Below are positions 45,411-57,432 of a stretch of DNA of 64,000 nt, piece by piece. The DNA is from Kingdonia uniflora. Its lineage: Eukaryota > Streptophyta > Magnoliopsida > Ranunculales > Circaeasteraceae. The stretch lies in contig JACGCM010002205.1 in the NCBI GenBank assembly GCA_014058105.1, positions 1,798,001 to 1,862,000 on the forward strand. The letters are read 5' to 3'. Under the pieces are notes generated by a model. That model was not told the DNA's origin. It saw only the letters and a list, made by a program, of their open reading frames with translations, and searched no databases. Position 1 is the first letter of the stretch; the number at the start of each line of letters is the position of its first letter. The translations under genes were made by a program, and so were the position numbers.

Positions 45411-45704
45411 TTGTACCCGCGGCTCCTATTCTTCGATAACACAATGGATTTGATTCATACAACTGGGTTCTTAGACGGCTGGATCGGCCTACAACTGTTG
45501 GACTTTATCTTGTTTGATTGGGATCAAATTTTAAGGCCACGAGGGTTGTTATGGCTGGACGAGTTCTTTTGCAGCAGAAAGGATTTGCATGACTACATGT
45601 TTCTGCAGTTCAGGAACATAAAACACAAATGGGTTATTTCTCCTAAATCAACTAAAGAAGTTTTTTTCTTTCCATTGTTGGAGAAACTCCCTAGGTCTCT
45701 TTGA
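45411..45704 (+). pseudogene. SAM-dependent methyltransferase C-terminal fragment (plant, unnamed family)
   Basis: The peptide has LLFFDNTMDLIHTTGFLDGW, LQLLDFILFDWDQILRPRGL and LWLDEFFCSRKDL, then EKLPRSL and a stop. This is the C-terminal half of a class I methyltransferase: the post-motif II region and a 'RVLRPGGLLW' type motif, in which one of the two glycines is now Arg. The fold's N-terminal SAM-binding half is not recognisable upstream. The upstream frame is lost just before YPRLL, so this is likely a pseudogene. Family placement is by recall of plant proteins annotated as methyltransferase superfamily members. Confidence 0.6.
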
Positions 45705-47724
45705 CTGAATTACTTGTTTATTGTCCTTTTTGTTACATGAGTTGATCTTCACAAACTATATACTTGTACACCATATTTAATATAAATTTATGGCTGATCT
45801 TTTAAAAAATAATGTGTGATTTTGTCAGTGCTTCAATGCTGCTACTGTCTAATTGCTTCTCTTTGTGTGTGTTGCAATCATCTGTTGTAAGACCTGCTCC
45901 CCTCTCCTTTAAACTTTCTTAAGATCAGTGGTATAAATCTCCTTCCTGTTCTACATAATTTCCATGAGATTGAACCTAATTTCATATCTGGAGCACCTTT
46001 CGATGCACTCATGGGTAGCAGGTTGCACCATCTGCAACGTAACACTACGATATGTACATTATTTACTTTTTGTGATGGGGTTATTTTCGCTACTCTTTGT
46101 AATTATTCGATAATCGTGATAGAGTCTAGTGGGTCTGAACTGAGAAGAATAAAGAAGAACTACAATCCCCATAAACTGGATATCAGCAAAGGTCTAAGTT
46201 TTAAAGTATAAATAACCATTAATGATTACTTCTTTGTTATTCCTCAAACTTTATTGTGTGAATGTAATAAGCCAGTTGACTATATTTTCTTTCTTTAGAT
46301 TCCCAGTAAGCTAGATCAATGCAGCAGCTGCAGCTAGCGCTTGCATTGAAGTGATTGTCGATGAGGATTGTATAAAGAAAGTAATCTTCTATGTATGTTA
46401 ATTTACTTAAGATTGCATTGAGCTTTGGTGGATGTGGAGGTGATGTCTGTTGAAGTGTAATGTTGATGTGCTGATGTTGTGCAGCAGACCACATGTAAAA
46501 AGCTTCAAGATGCAAAGATCAATACCTGCAATGGCTTGATGATGTACACAAAAAAAGTCGCAACAACTCAAGTTTGGCTTTTGCCTTGGTCCTTTATATA
46601 CAATTCACCATTTTTGTTTTATATCTACAGTACTTCAAACATAACATGTATGTTGTTTGTCCCTTAGACAACTGTTTGTGCATTATGTATGTAGGTTGAA
46701 CAAAATATGAAATGGTCTTATAAAATGATAAGTGTGCAACCATTTGACATGGTCTACATCCCATTTCCCTCCTGCACCCTTCACATATTGAGTCTACATC
46801 CAATCTTTGTAGAATATTTATTATATAATCTTTTACCTATGTATCTGGGATTATATTTATTTTAGAAAGGACACCGTATTTCCACTATTCGACGCGTCAA
46901 AGGACATAGTTTTCAAACTCTCTTATATAAATAACTCCTATGACCGGGTTGAGGCATCTAGGGATAGTAGGAAATTACTCATGGTAATGTTGTCGCAACT
47001 TCATCCCTACTCGGGATCAATGGTCTGGAACTATTTATGTTAGGTTGTTTGTAAAGATTCGGCACTCATCTTGTGCAATCACAGGATGAGAATGCACATT
47101 TTTAGGTACTCGTGGACCATAGGAAAGCACCTTTAATAGTTATGCAGCAAAAATGACTTTCTATACACTCTAGTTCAATTTACATTGTTACCTCTTGATA
47201 AATATGATACACTCTCAAAGCTTTATATTCTACTAAATTGAAGCTCGGTGAAGTATTCATAAAGCCTCGGCAATTATCTTGTTTATTTTTTGGAAAGCTT
47301 TATATAAACATGATGCACTCTTTTACAGACTTGGTTGCCTACATTAATAAACGGCTAGATAAAAAAATTTGGGCCGGATCGTGGGAAAATCCTTCCTACT
47401 ATAATTTTATTTTACTTGTTTTCATAGTAGGGAAATATCTTATTTTAGGTGAGAAGAACCTTCTTAATATGGAGATCGCTTTAACAAAAAAAAGAAGATA
47501 TATCTGAACCATCTAATATATATGAAAGGTGATTTTAAACTTTGATAGATTTTCTGCAGTCTAATTTATGAAGCCATATTAAATGTAGTTAGCTGACTAG
47601 AAATAGCTGAATTCATGGGAGAATGATCTCTTCGGTGAAAATTTGGTATGCAAATGTCCTCATGTTTTTACCCTCTCTCATCAGTTGAAAATTTATACTG
47701 ACAATTTTCCTTAAAAAATTTCAG
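45705..47724. other. Region between gene fragments; nothing recognised
   Basis: AT-rich. Short open stretches at 46011-46211 and 47238-47507 (+) have no recognisable family. A stretch at about 46930-47030 has coding-like composition (NSYDRVEASRDSRKL) but no family. Confidence 0.35.
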
Positions 47725-48025
47725 TGCACGCTCGACTACGTTCTGTAGGGAGATTCATTTTCTGGCGATCTGAAAAGCTTATTTGACACAACATGGCTTG
47801 CATTTATCTACATCATAGAACTCTCATATGTATCTTTATCAGGGATGCTTTTGTTGCTGATAACAACATTCTCATTTATTATCTCTTCGAAATTGTCACT
47901 TAAGAAGAGGGCAATAATTGGAATTCTTCATGTGTCTGTACACATGGCTGCTGCACTCATTTTGGTGATGCTAACTGAGTCGTCTATTGAGATGTATATC
48001 CATCATCGGTTACTAGCAAATTCAG
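47725..48025 (+). pseudogene. Exon of a plant calcineurin-like metallophosphoesterase, membrane-segment region, with nonsense codon
   Basis: The exon starts after TTTCAG at 47724 and ends at a GTATG donor at 48026. It reads CTLDYVL, then TAG at 47746-47748, then GDSFSGDLKSLFDTTWLAFI and a hydrophobic LLLLITTFSFII segment. KKRAIIGILHVSVHMAAALI follows, and the exon ends HRLLANSG. This matches the C-terminal membrane region of a large plant calcineurin-like phosphoesterase with several transmembrane helices. The catalytic domain is absent here, and neighbouring exons were not found. The stop replaces a glutamine expected in the family. The fragment is therefore a dead remnant. Confidence 0.65.
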
Positions 48026-48337
48026 GTATGTTTTTTTTACCGGATTAGATGTTCCCAGCAGCAAATAGTGTCAATAAGTACCATACGAGTCATGTTGTTA
48101 TGTGCCTTCTTGTAGTCAGATACATCATACATCACAGATATGTTTCTGTAGATTGAAATAAATAATTTTCTTAAGTTTGACTTCTTACTTTATCAATTAT
48201 CAGAGAGATAGAATTATGATTCATTTAGAAAACTTTAGGTTGTGATCAGTAGCAAAACATAATCGGAGATTGAGAGATGAAAATAGAAGGAAAGCATTGA
48301 AGAAACCGTCTTCTACAATTTCATATATAATAAAATC

Positions 48338-49555
48338 TAAGGCTGTACAAGAAAACCAGTGGAACCGAGAAACCGAACCGAACCAGTGATTTTTGTTGGT
48401 TTTTGAATAACCCGGTTCCAAATTAGAGAAACCGACTCAGTCCGGTTCGGTTATTTTTCTAACCCCCGGTTAACCGACCAAAGTAAATCGAGTTTGGTTT
48501 AAAGTAGTTAATTTTTTTTTAAAGTTTTGATGAGTTCTTCACTTCTTATCCTCTATAACCTGTTAGTCTGCCACTCTCTAGTTTTGATGAGTTTTCTAAG
48601 AAGTAAGAACTATTGTTAAAGAAGAAAAAGAAGACCTCCGATGGATTTCAAACGTTGAATTTACCAACTCTTCTCTGATGGATTCCAAACGTTTAATCTC
48701 TAATCTTCTCCGGCGAGTATGTTTGGCTCTCTTGATATGGATACTGTCGATCTTGCCAGAAATTGACAACTCATCAATCAAAATCAAACATAGAGGAGTC
48801 TGTCGATCTCTTTTGATATGAAGACTGTCGATCACTTATATCCATTCCGAGACTCAATACCGCTTATATCCATTACGAGAGCAGGGAGACATTAAAAGTG
48901 TGGAATTCGGCAGATAGAAGACGGGTTTGGGTAAAATCACAAAATCAAGACCATTGAAATTTGTTGATGAATAGAGAAAGAGAAATAAGAGAAGGAGGAC
49001 TTGTTCATTCTTGTTGGCAGAATTGAGATAACCAATGAGTTTAATAGATCCTCCATTAAGAATCTGAGCATCACCCAACATAATAACAACATCCTCTGAA
49101 TTGAAGGATTTTAAAGAGAAATATGAAGTAGTGTTAACAACAAATAGAATATGTGTGAAAAAGATAAAGAGGGGAAAATAGTAGCTCATGAAGATTGCCA
49201 TTCCGAGAGAGAGGAATGGAAGATCTTATATTTTATTTATTTAGAGAGAAAGTTGATGATGGAGACGTGGATGGCTGAGATTAAATCAAGTCTGACTTCT
49301 GATGACCTACCTATTTATGTAGTAGCTTAGTAGGGGTGTACATGTTTTTTTTTTTCATCCTTTTCTCTCACGTCTGACGACCTACTTATTTATGAGTTCT
49401 AACTTTTATTTAAAAACCGAATAAAAAGTCGACCAATTCAGTTTTGATCCGGTTATTTATGAGGCCGATTCGGTTTCGGTTCCCTGTTATCAAAAATCGG
49501 GGTTACCCGGTTCGGTTCACGGTTTAGATCCAAAATCGGACCGTGTACAGCTCTA
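48338..49555. mobile_element. hAT-like non-autonomous DNA transposon (1218 bp)
   Basis: The left end TAAGGCTGTACA and the reverse complement of the right end, TAGAGCTGTACA, are imperfect terminal inverted repeats. Subterminal stretches rich in CCGGTT/GGTTCGG occur at both ends. Flanks ATAAAATC (48330-48337) and ATAGGATC (49556-49563) match at six of eight bases, fitting an 8-bp hAT duplication. No transposase is present. The interior carries a lectin-like fragment. Confidence 0.7.
48854..49201 (-). pseudogene. Legume-lectin-like N-terminal fragment inside the hAT-like element
   Basis: 115 codons. The first about 25 residues form a hydrophobic signal-peptide-like stretch (FMSYYFPLFIFFTHILFVV). 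The sequence SLKSFNSEDVVIMLGDAQIL then NGGSIKLIG follows; this resembles the first strands of legume-type lectin domains, as found in secreted lectins and lectin receptor kinases. After residue about 60 the resemblance ends. It looks like a captured 5' exon piece. It could be chance similarity; I rate it moderate. Confidence 0.4.
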
Positions 49556-49563
49556 ATAGGATC

Positions 49564-50162
49564 AACAAGAGACTGAGTATATATTTGGAAATTGATTATT
49601 TTACTTAATCCTACCACGTACATAATCTCTTAAAGGATGCTATGAGTGAGTTATTTATTTGAGCTATATTTTTTTGAAAGTGGATTATTTTACTTAATCC
49701 ACTAGTAAGTAGTAATCTCTTAAAGGATGTTATGAGTAAGTTATTTAAGCTTCACGAGGTAGCCCACAATTACATAATAGCTTCATTATAAACTTCTAAA
49801 CAAGGAAAGACATGTAAAAATTGAAGCAAAGCTTTTCATCAACAATTCACATATACTTTATAGTAAGTGATATTGGGTTGTCTTGTGTTACTATAAGAAA
49901 GTAAACCCTGGCTATGTGAACTTGCTTTCTCTGATCTTGTAATATGTTAAACCATAGAGAATAAAATATCGAAGTTAACATTAATATTGTCATTGTTAGT
50001 CCTATAAACCATGAAAGCAAAAATTGGTTACTTGCTTAGGATGAGTAACTGGATAGTTTGCTTTTTTATGGACTATAAGCTCTAAATGGCACGAGCGCTC
50101 AAAACCTTTGAGAGGGTGATGATTCAAATCCATCTAGTCCAGTTTTTTGTTTTGTTTTTGTA
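49564..50162. other. Imperfect 100-bp tandem and flanking AT-rich DNA
   Basis: Two copies of a unit containing GATTATTTTACTTAATCC and ATCTCTTAAAGGATG occur at about 49591-49670 and 49681-49755. No gene is seen in the rest. Confidence 0.5.
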
Positions 50163-52899
50163 CTAGTACTACCCGTGGCTCGCCACGGTGAATACGTCGA
50201 TGCGCCTTCAACGCTATATTTGATGCGTAGACGTGTTCATCTGACAACGTAGCAAGTTTACTGACACGCCTCCGGTGCTATAATTCAACAACCTATGTTT
50301 GCCGTATTTTAGCGCTTTAGTTAAAGGCTTAAAGAGTATGCGCCATTAACCCTACATTTGCAGAGTTTCATAACATCTTAATAGTAGTTAAACGCATTAA
50401 CCATATTCTTATATAATACGCTATTATTGGCAACTCGCAGCATAACATCTTTTGATATCAGTTGCTCCACTCCTAATTGCTCTTTTTAGAGTAAAACTAT
50501 TTTAAAGTCTTTCTATTCATCAAAGGTTTCATAACTGGTAACACATATCTCTAAATGACTTCATCATTCAACCAAAACGCCATATAAAATTATAACTTCC
50601 ATGAGTTCTCTTCCAAAGATAACATAAAGAAACAAACAATTATGTGTGAACCTTTTAACACATTTTTAATATCATAATACACCAAGAGACATGTTTAATT
50701 TCCAAAAATCACATAAACCTATGCAAGCCCTCACTATCATTACAAATTTTATACCTCCTCCATTGTAAGAAAAATCTAATGATCCACGAATGGTATTTTA
50801 TTAAAGGAAATCCTAGAAATGTCCCATTACAACGTTGATTCTCTTAACACCATTATAAACCCCAGTCTCCCTTTCACTATGCTCTGAGTCTTTCCATCTG
50901 CAAAAAAAAAAAAAAAGCTTAAAAGAATAAAAGGGTGAAGGACACTAGATTGCTATATCATCATATGCAAAAATTATTAATTATAAATCCAAAAACCAAA
51001 TAAATACCAACTTTCATATCTGCACCTATATTTGAGAAACTGCATGAGGCACTACAAATATACAAAAATATATGATGTAACTGTTAAAACAAAAATGTGA
51101 CTTGTCCTAGGATAAAAAACATCATTCTCAATCAAGAAACATACAGCTGAAATATCACATGAAAAAATCAAAAATGTTTCCAAGAAAAAAAACATGACTA
51201 CATATAAAACCAACTATGAACAATCATAAACCAAGCCACAGAGAAGTTAACCTGACTGTAAACTTAGAGTATTACTTGTTATATGCCAGGTCTATAAAAA
51301 TCATTTACACTATGTTAAACGCGGCTGGCCTACAACGCATCATACATTTGCATACATTTTCTTAAGGTATCCTTGATTTTGAGTTTATTATCGATCATTA
51401 TTCCAAAGAAATTATGAAAATTCCTAGCTTACTCGAGGGGTCTTATGTTTTTCAATAAGCTACCTAAAAACTTTCAGTGTTTCATTTATGTGTGTACATT
51501 GTAAACAAAGACAACAATATAAATTTTTGGGTATAATAGTCGTATAATATCAAATAGCCTTATTGTGTTGAGATATATGAGGTTTATGGAAATTGGAAGA
51601 TGAAGCACTTCCAGATATGCATTATGTACTAAATGTATGAACATTTCACCAGTGAATATATCCAAACTAAACACATTTTTGTAAGCAACATGTCAATGAA
51701 CTTGCAATCTGCTAGGTCGATTTAACCCGTAAAGAAACACAATCCAATAACACAACAATCGTACATTCACCAAAAAAACTATTTGCATTGATGCCGAATG
51801 ACATTGTGTCATGGACGATTGTCATAGCTCATGTTTCATATCTAAAAGATAATGTACGCCACTAAAAAAAATAAAGACTCGATCTTTATACTAATTTTGT
51901 AAAATGTACCTACTGCAAGAAGCCAGGTAGTCTCATTCACATCCAACTGCAACCTTACCACACCCGACGTTCTCAGTGAACTAACATCACAAAACCCCAA
52001 ATTTGAAAACCTAAACGAATCCAAAGAATACACAAACAAATCTGCCCCACGCGCCCAAAACGGCTTATTCGCTTTCCCACTCGGTATCAAATCCTCAATC
52101 CCCAAATTCACAACCCCTTCTTCGCCTTCGCCTCCACTACTCTTCCAAATCAAGCCCATCAACATATTCTGTAATTTCCCTAATCTAAGAAAGAAAAGTA
52201 TTGTGCACAGAGAATGGAGAAATGGAATTTAGTAAAGAAAGTTGAACCCAATACAACATACCTAAATTCAAAATGTGACAGAGAGAAAATGAGATGAGAT
52301 GACTTACTTGAGAAGATGGGGATTTGTTACTATGAGTAGCACTTCCATAAGAAACATTAGAAGAAGAAATTTTGCCGAAAAATTCATATTGAATTGAACT
52401 GAGAAGAACCCATGGCAGGGAGAGAACGGGGACAGAAGATTTTGTGTCGGAGCGGTAATTTACCAGAGAGGGAGATAGAGAGAGAGACAAAAAAGGGGGT
52501 TGTTAATTTCGCAAATATTCTGCTATTGTTGCCACTTTGGAAAAGAGCCTTGGTCTTTGAAAAGAGTCACAAAGCTTGGAGAAATGAAACAAATGCTGAG
52601 GTTTGGAAGGAGATACAATTTTAAAAACCCTGATAGAGTTGAAGAGAGAGTTGCTAGAGAGATAGACAAATTGGGAGATATAGAGTCATGATAATTTGAT
52701 AAGTGAGAGAGATGGGTTAAGACTGAAATACATTTTTATGCGTTTTATCTAAACTGCCCTTAAGTATGTTTCCCCTTAACATATCTCGGCTGTCCATCTC
52801 TGTCTTTCCCCCAAATCCCAACCCCTTTTTATCTTTAAGACAATGCCAAATTTGTCTATTTGAAAAACACCATTGTGTAATGTAATATATATATATAGA
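50163..52899 (-). mobile_element. Helitron-like element, 3' end at 50163; 5' end not found
   Basis: On the minus strand the sequence CCGTGGCGAGCCACGG forms a perfect hairpin, followed by GTAGTACTAG and then T. A short hairpin about 10 nt before CTAG, with insertion before T, is the standard Helitron 3' terminus. The element extends to the right; its 5' TC end was not identified and may lie before 52900. The interior holds gene-like minus-strand DNA (51842-52440). Confidence 0.6.
51842..52440 (-). pseudogene. Gene fragment (5' end of an unrecognised gene), possibly Helitron-captured
   Basis: On the minus strand, a leader with CT-rich sequence (about 52490-52440) precedes a first exon-like stretch with an AAGTAAGT-type donor near 52313. 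A second exon-like stretch begins near 52165: MLMGLIWKSSGGEGEEGVVN, DLIPSGKANKPFWARGADLF, then SLRTSGVVRLQLDVNETTWL. The composition and the leader are typical of a plant gene start. The first frame has an in-frame TGA. The family is not recognised. Confidence 0.4.
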
Positions 52900-53702
52900 C
52901 TAGTACTACCCGTGACTTTCCAAAGTAACAATGTCGACGCGTCTTCGACACTACCCTTGACTATGTCGACGTGCCTTCGGCGCTACCTGTGACTATGTTG
53001 ATGCCCCTTCGGCGCTACCCGTAAGATCAATGTTCATGGACGAATCAAATTATACTTAAACCTATCCATCTCCCTCGATAAAAACTAAATCACTACTCAT
53101 AACAAAAGTAAACATCATTTGTCCCCCGCTTTTTAGATTAGGTAGGCACACAATGTCTCCACAATGTCTCTCTGGTGAGAGAAAAGATGCTCCAATATTT
53201 GGATATATTTTGAGTGCAATGGGATACTCAGCTCCTAGTTTAACAATGAAAGACGCTCGGGAAAATGGCTACATGTTTAGAACAACGCGAAATCAAGCCT
53301 ATTATTAGTGACACATGAACAAAATTGAAGGCCATCTAGAACTATACCAATGATTGCACTGGCTTTTAAGGAAGTCATGATCCCACATAACTAAGGCCTG
53401 ATAATCCCACACCAACATCGCATTGTGATATCTAAATGATTTTTATACTCTCTCCCAATTCCTCCATTAACTTAATCCCAACAATCTTCAAATCAAAATT
53501 CAACATTCCCGCATATCAATTTCGATGTCCTTTGACACACTAATGATTAATCCCACTAAGCTGAATTCCAATTTCATACATTACCCTAATCTCAATGTCT
53601 AATTCACCAAAGCCCCAATCAAATCAAACCTCTAATTTCCCATAACTAAATTCTTACAAACCCTAAAAACAACAACAAAGCAAAGCAAAGAGAAGCAAAG
53701 CA
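52900..53702 (-). mobile_element. Second Helitron-like 3' end (52900) and adjoining DNA
   Basis: The minus strand reads GGGTAGTACTAG then T at 52903-52899, the same terminal words as at 50163. The hairpin is weaker (GGAAAGTCACGG). Just inside, a unit of about 33 bp containing GACTATGTCGACGTGCCTTC is repeated imperfectly three times (about 52935-53025). The 5' end was not identified; the element may run into the dynamin fragment. Confidence 0.5.
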
Positions 53703-53992
53703 AAGAACTACAATGACCGTATTCAACCTCTTCTTGATACGGTCGATAAGCTCCAGTACTTGAAAGCCATGGATGAAGGCATATAACTGCCTACCATTAT
53801 TGTTGTTGGTGTCAGTCATCTGGAAAGTCTAGTGTTCTTGAATCCTTGGCAGGGATCGGGCTTCCTCACGGTCAGGGTATTTGCACTCAAGTACCTTTAA
53901 TTATGCACCTTCAGAATCATTCGTCGGTAGAGCCTGAACTTTACTTGGAGTATCACGGCAAGATCATCCATACAGATGAAGCCCATATTGTA
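53703..53992 (+). pseudogene. Dynamin-related protein 4C-like GTPase fragment, broken
   Basis: Reads YNDRIQPLLDTVDKLQYLKA then MDEGI, a TAA where the family has Gln, then LPTIIVVG. A base is lost in the P-loop (DQSSGKSS region, about 53810), after which the frame resumes as SVLESLAGIGLPHGQGICTQ, VPLIMHLQNHSSVEPELYLE and HTDEAHI. That is the start of the GTPase domain: G1 region and following strands. The homology stops at about 53992, mid-domain. No intron is seen. The missing base and the stop make it non-functional. It lies 57 bp from the gypsy element at 54050. Family identification is strong for DRP4-type dynamins. Confidence 0.8.
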
Positions 53993-54049
53993 ATGGCCAA
54001 ATTCCATAAGCTCAAAATGGCTTGGAATTTTCTATCACACCAATGAACC

Positions 54050-54611
54050 TGTAACAATATTCTAATGGAAAGTAAGAAATGAAACAGGTGATTTTAGCAT
54101 GGAAAACCTCTGAATAGGTAAAAAACCACGACCTCGTGTGGAAGATTTTTGTTAAAAATATCCTTATTTCTTGAGGTGGATATCTTATTACAAGTGATCT
54201 CTAAAAATAGAAATGCTTGAATCTTTTAACTTATGAAGTTTTGATGATTATCGAGAATCTAGAGCAAGTAGTTTATAGGTAATCTCTTGTGTAATTTTTC
54301 TGGTCCCTGTCTCTTCTAGAACTTTTTCTTTATATAGGCATTCTCCGCAGCCTTTCATCGTGCTGAAGCACATTCTCCGAACAATGTGGTTAGTAGTGGA
54401 TAGCTGAGTAACTAACGAGTTCGTGTGGAGATAGGTATCTTTGACTGGATAAGGTTTTTTGGTTTAAGTTTGGCCCACATTCTTAACCAGTTCATGGGGT
54501 AGGTTGGAATGTTGATTGGGGAAATATGTTAAAAATGCGTGAGTCTGAGATGGAGATAATTCAAACTAGGTAAGCTCAACTTTGGGTGAGATCGAGGGAT
54601 AGGTCCCTACA
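54050..54611 (-). repeat. 3' LTR of the Tat-like element (562 bp)
   Basis: On the minus strand it starts TGTAGGGACC after GTGAGGGGGAGAT and ends ATTGTTACA. A TATA-like CCTATATAAAG lies at about 54342-54332, giving a plausible promoter and R region. Only one LTR is in the window, so the limits rest on the termini and the adjacent purine tract. Confidence 0.75.
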
Positions 54612-54625
54612 ATCTCCCCCTCACA
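54612..54625 (-). other. Polypurine tract of the Tat-like element
   Basis: GTGAGGGGGAGAT on the minus strand, immediately before the LTR start. Confidence 0.75.
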
Positions 54626-57432
54626 ACTGAAGTCACGAGTGGCTTTGGTTGAGAAATGATCAACATGTTATGGGTTAAAATTCTTGATAATTGAAATGGA
54701 ATAATGATGGCATTGACTGTATAGAACTATGCAGGCTCTCGGGAAATGACGGTTATTAAATGAGGAGGTTGATACTGATGTATATAAAGGTTATGATTTG
54801 AAAAGTTGGGTCTGTAATTAATGATGACGCTTGGTAAAATGTACATGCATATTAAATATAGGGTTATATTAATGATACATGTATCAGATTTTAAAAGCAG
54901 ACTACTCTTATCCTTTGTGAAATTCCCTAAAAATTTTTAAGAATGGCGAAGACTCGCAGTATGGTCCTTGAAGTGAGTATTGCATCTAAAATGCAGAGGT
55001 TGAAGTTGAAATACTTCGGTGATCAATCCTTAGAGATGTCGATACCCACTCTTGTTCCTCTGACGTATCAAGGCATGTCGGAAGATAAAGTGATTAAAGC
55101 TGAGGAAGAGTTCTACTGTAAGTAAAGGTTTCACGTCGTCGTCTTGATAGACGAGGACTGGTAGGCCTATCTCTGTACTCTTGCATAAAACAGGGTTAGG
55201 GCTTCATATGTAGGGATAGGCATAACTACGGGGCAGTTATGCTAATTTCTTATATCATCATTGATTCTAAGGTCGGGCCCTCTTCATCTCTACCAACTCT
55301 TTGGTGGTGGCGGTTTCAGAGGAGGGGGCGATGGTAGTTGAGGGGGGAGACAACCAGTGGGAGTCTGCTTCTGCATTTCCATCATGTTTTGGCTCTCAGA
55401 AGACCTTTAGTTTGAGAATTTGGTTATAACACTGAGTCTACTGCTTGCATAGTTTCCATTTGAAGTTCGATTAAACTTCAACCAAACTCATGCGAGTGAA
55501 GCTCTTTGTTGGTTCTAATTTCTGCTTTATATCAGAGTGAAAGATCACTGAAGCAAAAAGAACTAAAGGAGTTGATGCGTTAGGGCACCTGAATTACCTT
55601 TAACTTTTCAAAATAGTAAAAAAATTGTTATCTATTAAATTCCTTGAGTTCGGTGCTGGACGGATAATGTTTTTGTTGTATACCTGAGATTGATGCATTA
55701 AAAAACTTGTTATCTATAAAATTGTATGTAATGTTTTTGATATGAATAAAAAGTTATCATTCAATTACTTGTGTCAGGTAGATATAAAATTTCTCTTAGA
55801 ATCGAACTGAATTATGTAGGATGTACGAAATGAATAAGAGTTTATAAGTATTGAAAACACTGTTGATATTGACGTTGTGATGTTTGAACTGAGATAAATA
55901 CGTCCTGACATTGACGTTATGATGTAAGTATGATTTTCTTGTGTGTTTAAACATGTGGGAGAGGAAAAATTGTAGGAAATATGTAACGCGTAAATTTGAT
56001 CTATTACAGGTCAATAAAAGTACAACTCTTGGTAGAATAAGCTCGGCTAGGATAAATAATATAAGGTAGCTACTGGTGTGAAGGGATAAGTTCAATTAGT
56101 CTATTTCATGATTTTGGGGTTTTCTGTTACGAGAATAAGGTAAAAATCACGTTTTAAGGGGAAAGTGTGTGAAAAACGTACAAATAAGGGTAATATGATT
56201 TGTAAAAATGGAGAAGAGATTAGGATGGTATGGACTCAATCTTAGAGAATTTGTCATGACGCAGAAGGACGGTTGGCTATAAAGACTTCTGAAGTGCGGG
56301 AAATTTTTTTTGGTGTGCGTGGCTATGATGCTGAGTTGCCAGTGAGGGTGTGTCAGCTCGAAGGATTAGATGTAAGGAATAGGGAACTTGAGTATGCCCA
56401 TTATTTCTATAAAGTATGCTTTCATGAATTGGTGAGGGATCTGGTAGATCGAGAAGAGTTGGTTGGTTTGATTGCTGAGGTTGAGATCAAATTTGAAGAT
56501 CGGAGGACTGACAAATAATGTGATCGGATGTTGTCATTCAGGTTATTTTAGACGTTGTGTAAAATGTTTATCATAAGTAAAAATAAGTTTGTTGAATGTA
56601 ACAGAATAGATGTAAATCAATTGGATCCTCTATAGTTACAAATTCTGTTTTGAGGCTATTGTGGCAAATAATTTTGAATAATTTTGAAAATTTTCTCAGC
56701 TTTGAAAATGTCGTCATTCACTATAAGTATGATAAATAAGGACATAGAAACTAAAATGAGGAAATGCAAAACTTTTTAGCTTTGTTTTGTATGTAAAGCT
56801 GCAGAAATCTGATATCGTATAGGGTGAGTCATCATGTGTGTGGGAATGCCAGAAAAAGATATGGAAATAGGAGAGAAAAATAGGTAAAAATATAAGGGGA
56901 GGGGAAATGATGGAAATGCAATTTTATTGAAAAGGTACAAGATGTCTAACATAGATAATAGAAAGGATGCCTTGGTTCCAAAACTGAGGACGGGTCGTGC
57001 GAGGCATAATAACTGCCAGCCGCTAGAGAGAGAAATGATAAATAATGCTTCCTCTTTATAATTCAAACATTTTTTAACTTCTGAAAATTTGGAGAGCACA
57101 GAGAGAGCGGCGTAAAAAGATTGCAGGGGATTTGATAAGGAGTTACTTGAAGGTGATCAACGGTCGAAGATAGCGAAAGATACTGGATCACGTAGGTGGC
57201 TATACAGCAGCGTCGTGAGAGAAGGATTTGACGTTACTGTAGATTCTTATTCAGACACTGAAGGTTAGTAGAAACGTATGCAGTATATATGTGTTTGTGC
57301 AAATCTTAAAAATAACTATTTATGGCAATTTATGTAATTTTGACATATACATTGAATATACTAAAGATATATGTTGTACGTAAATGATCAATGTATTCGA
57401 AATAATGATAGATACCTGAACCTGTATATAGG
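54626..57432 (+). other. Region between LTR and the opposite-strand gene
   Basis: Contains possible damaged 5' exons of the opposite-strand gene, for example 54943-55125 (MAKTRSMVLEVSIASKMQRL, 60 codons) and a coding-like stretch at 56273-56518 (+). Frames are broken and no family motif is certain. The rest is AT-rich. Confidence 0.35.
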
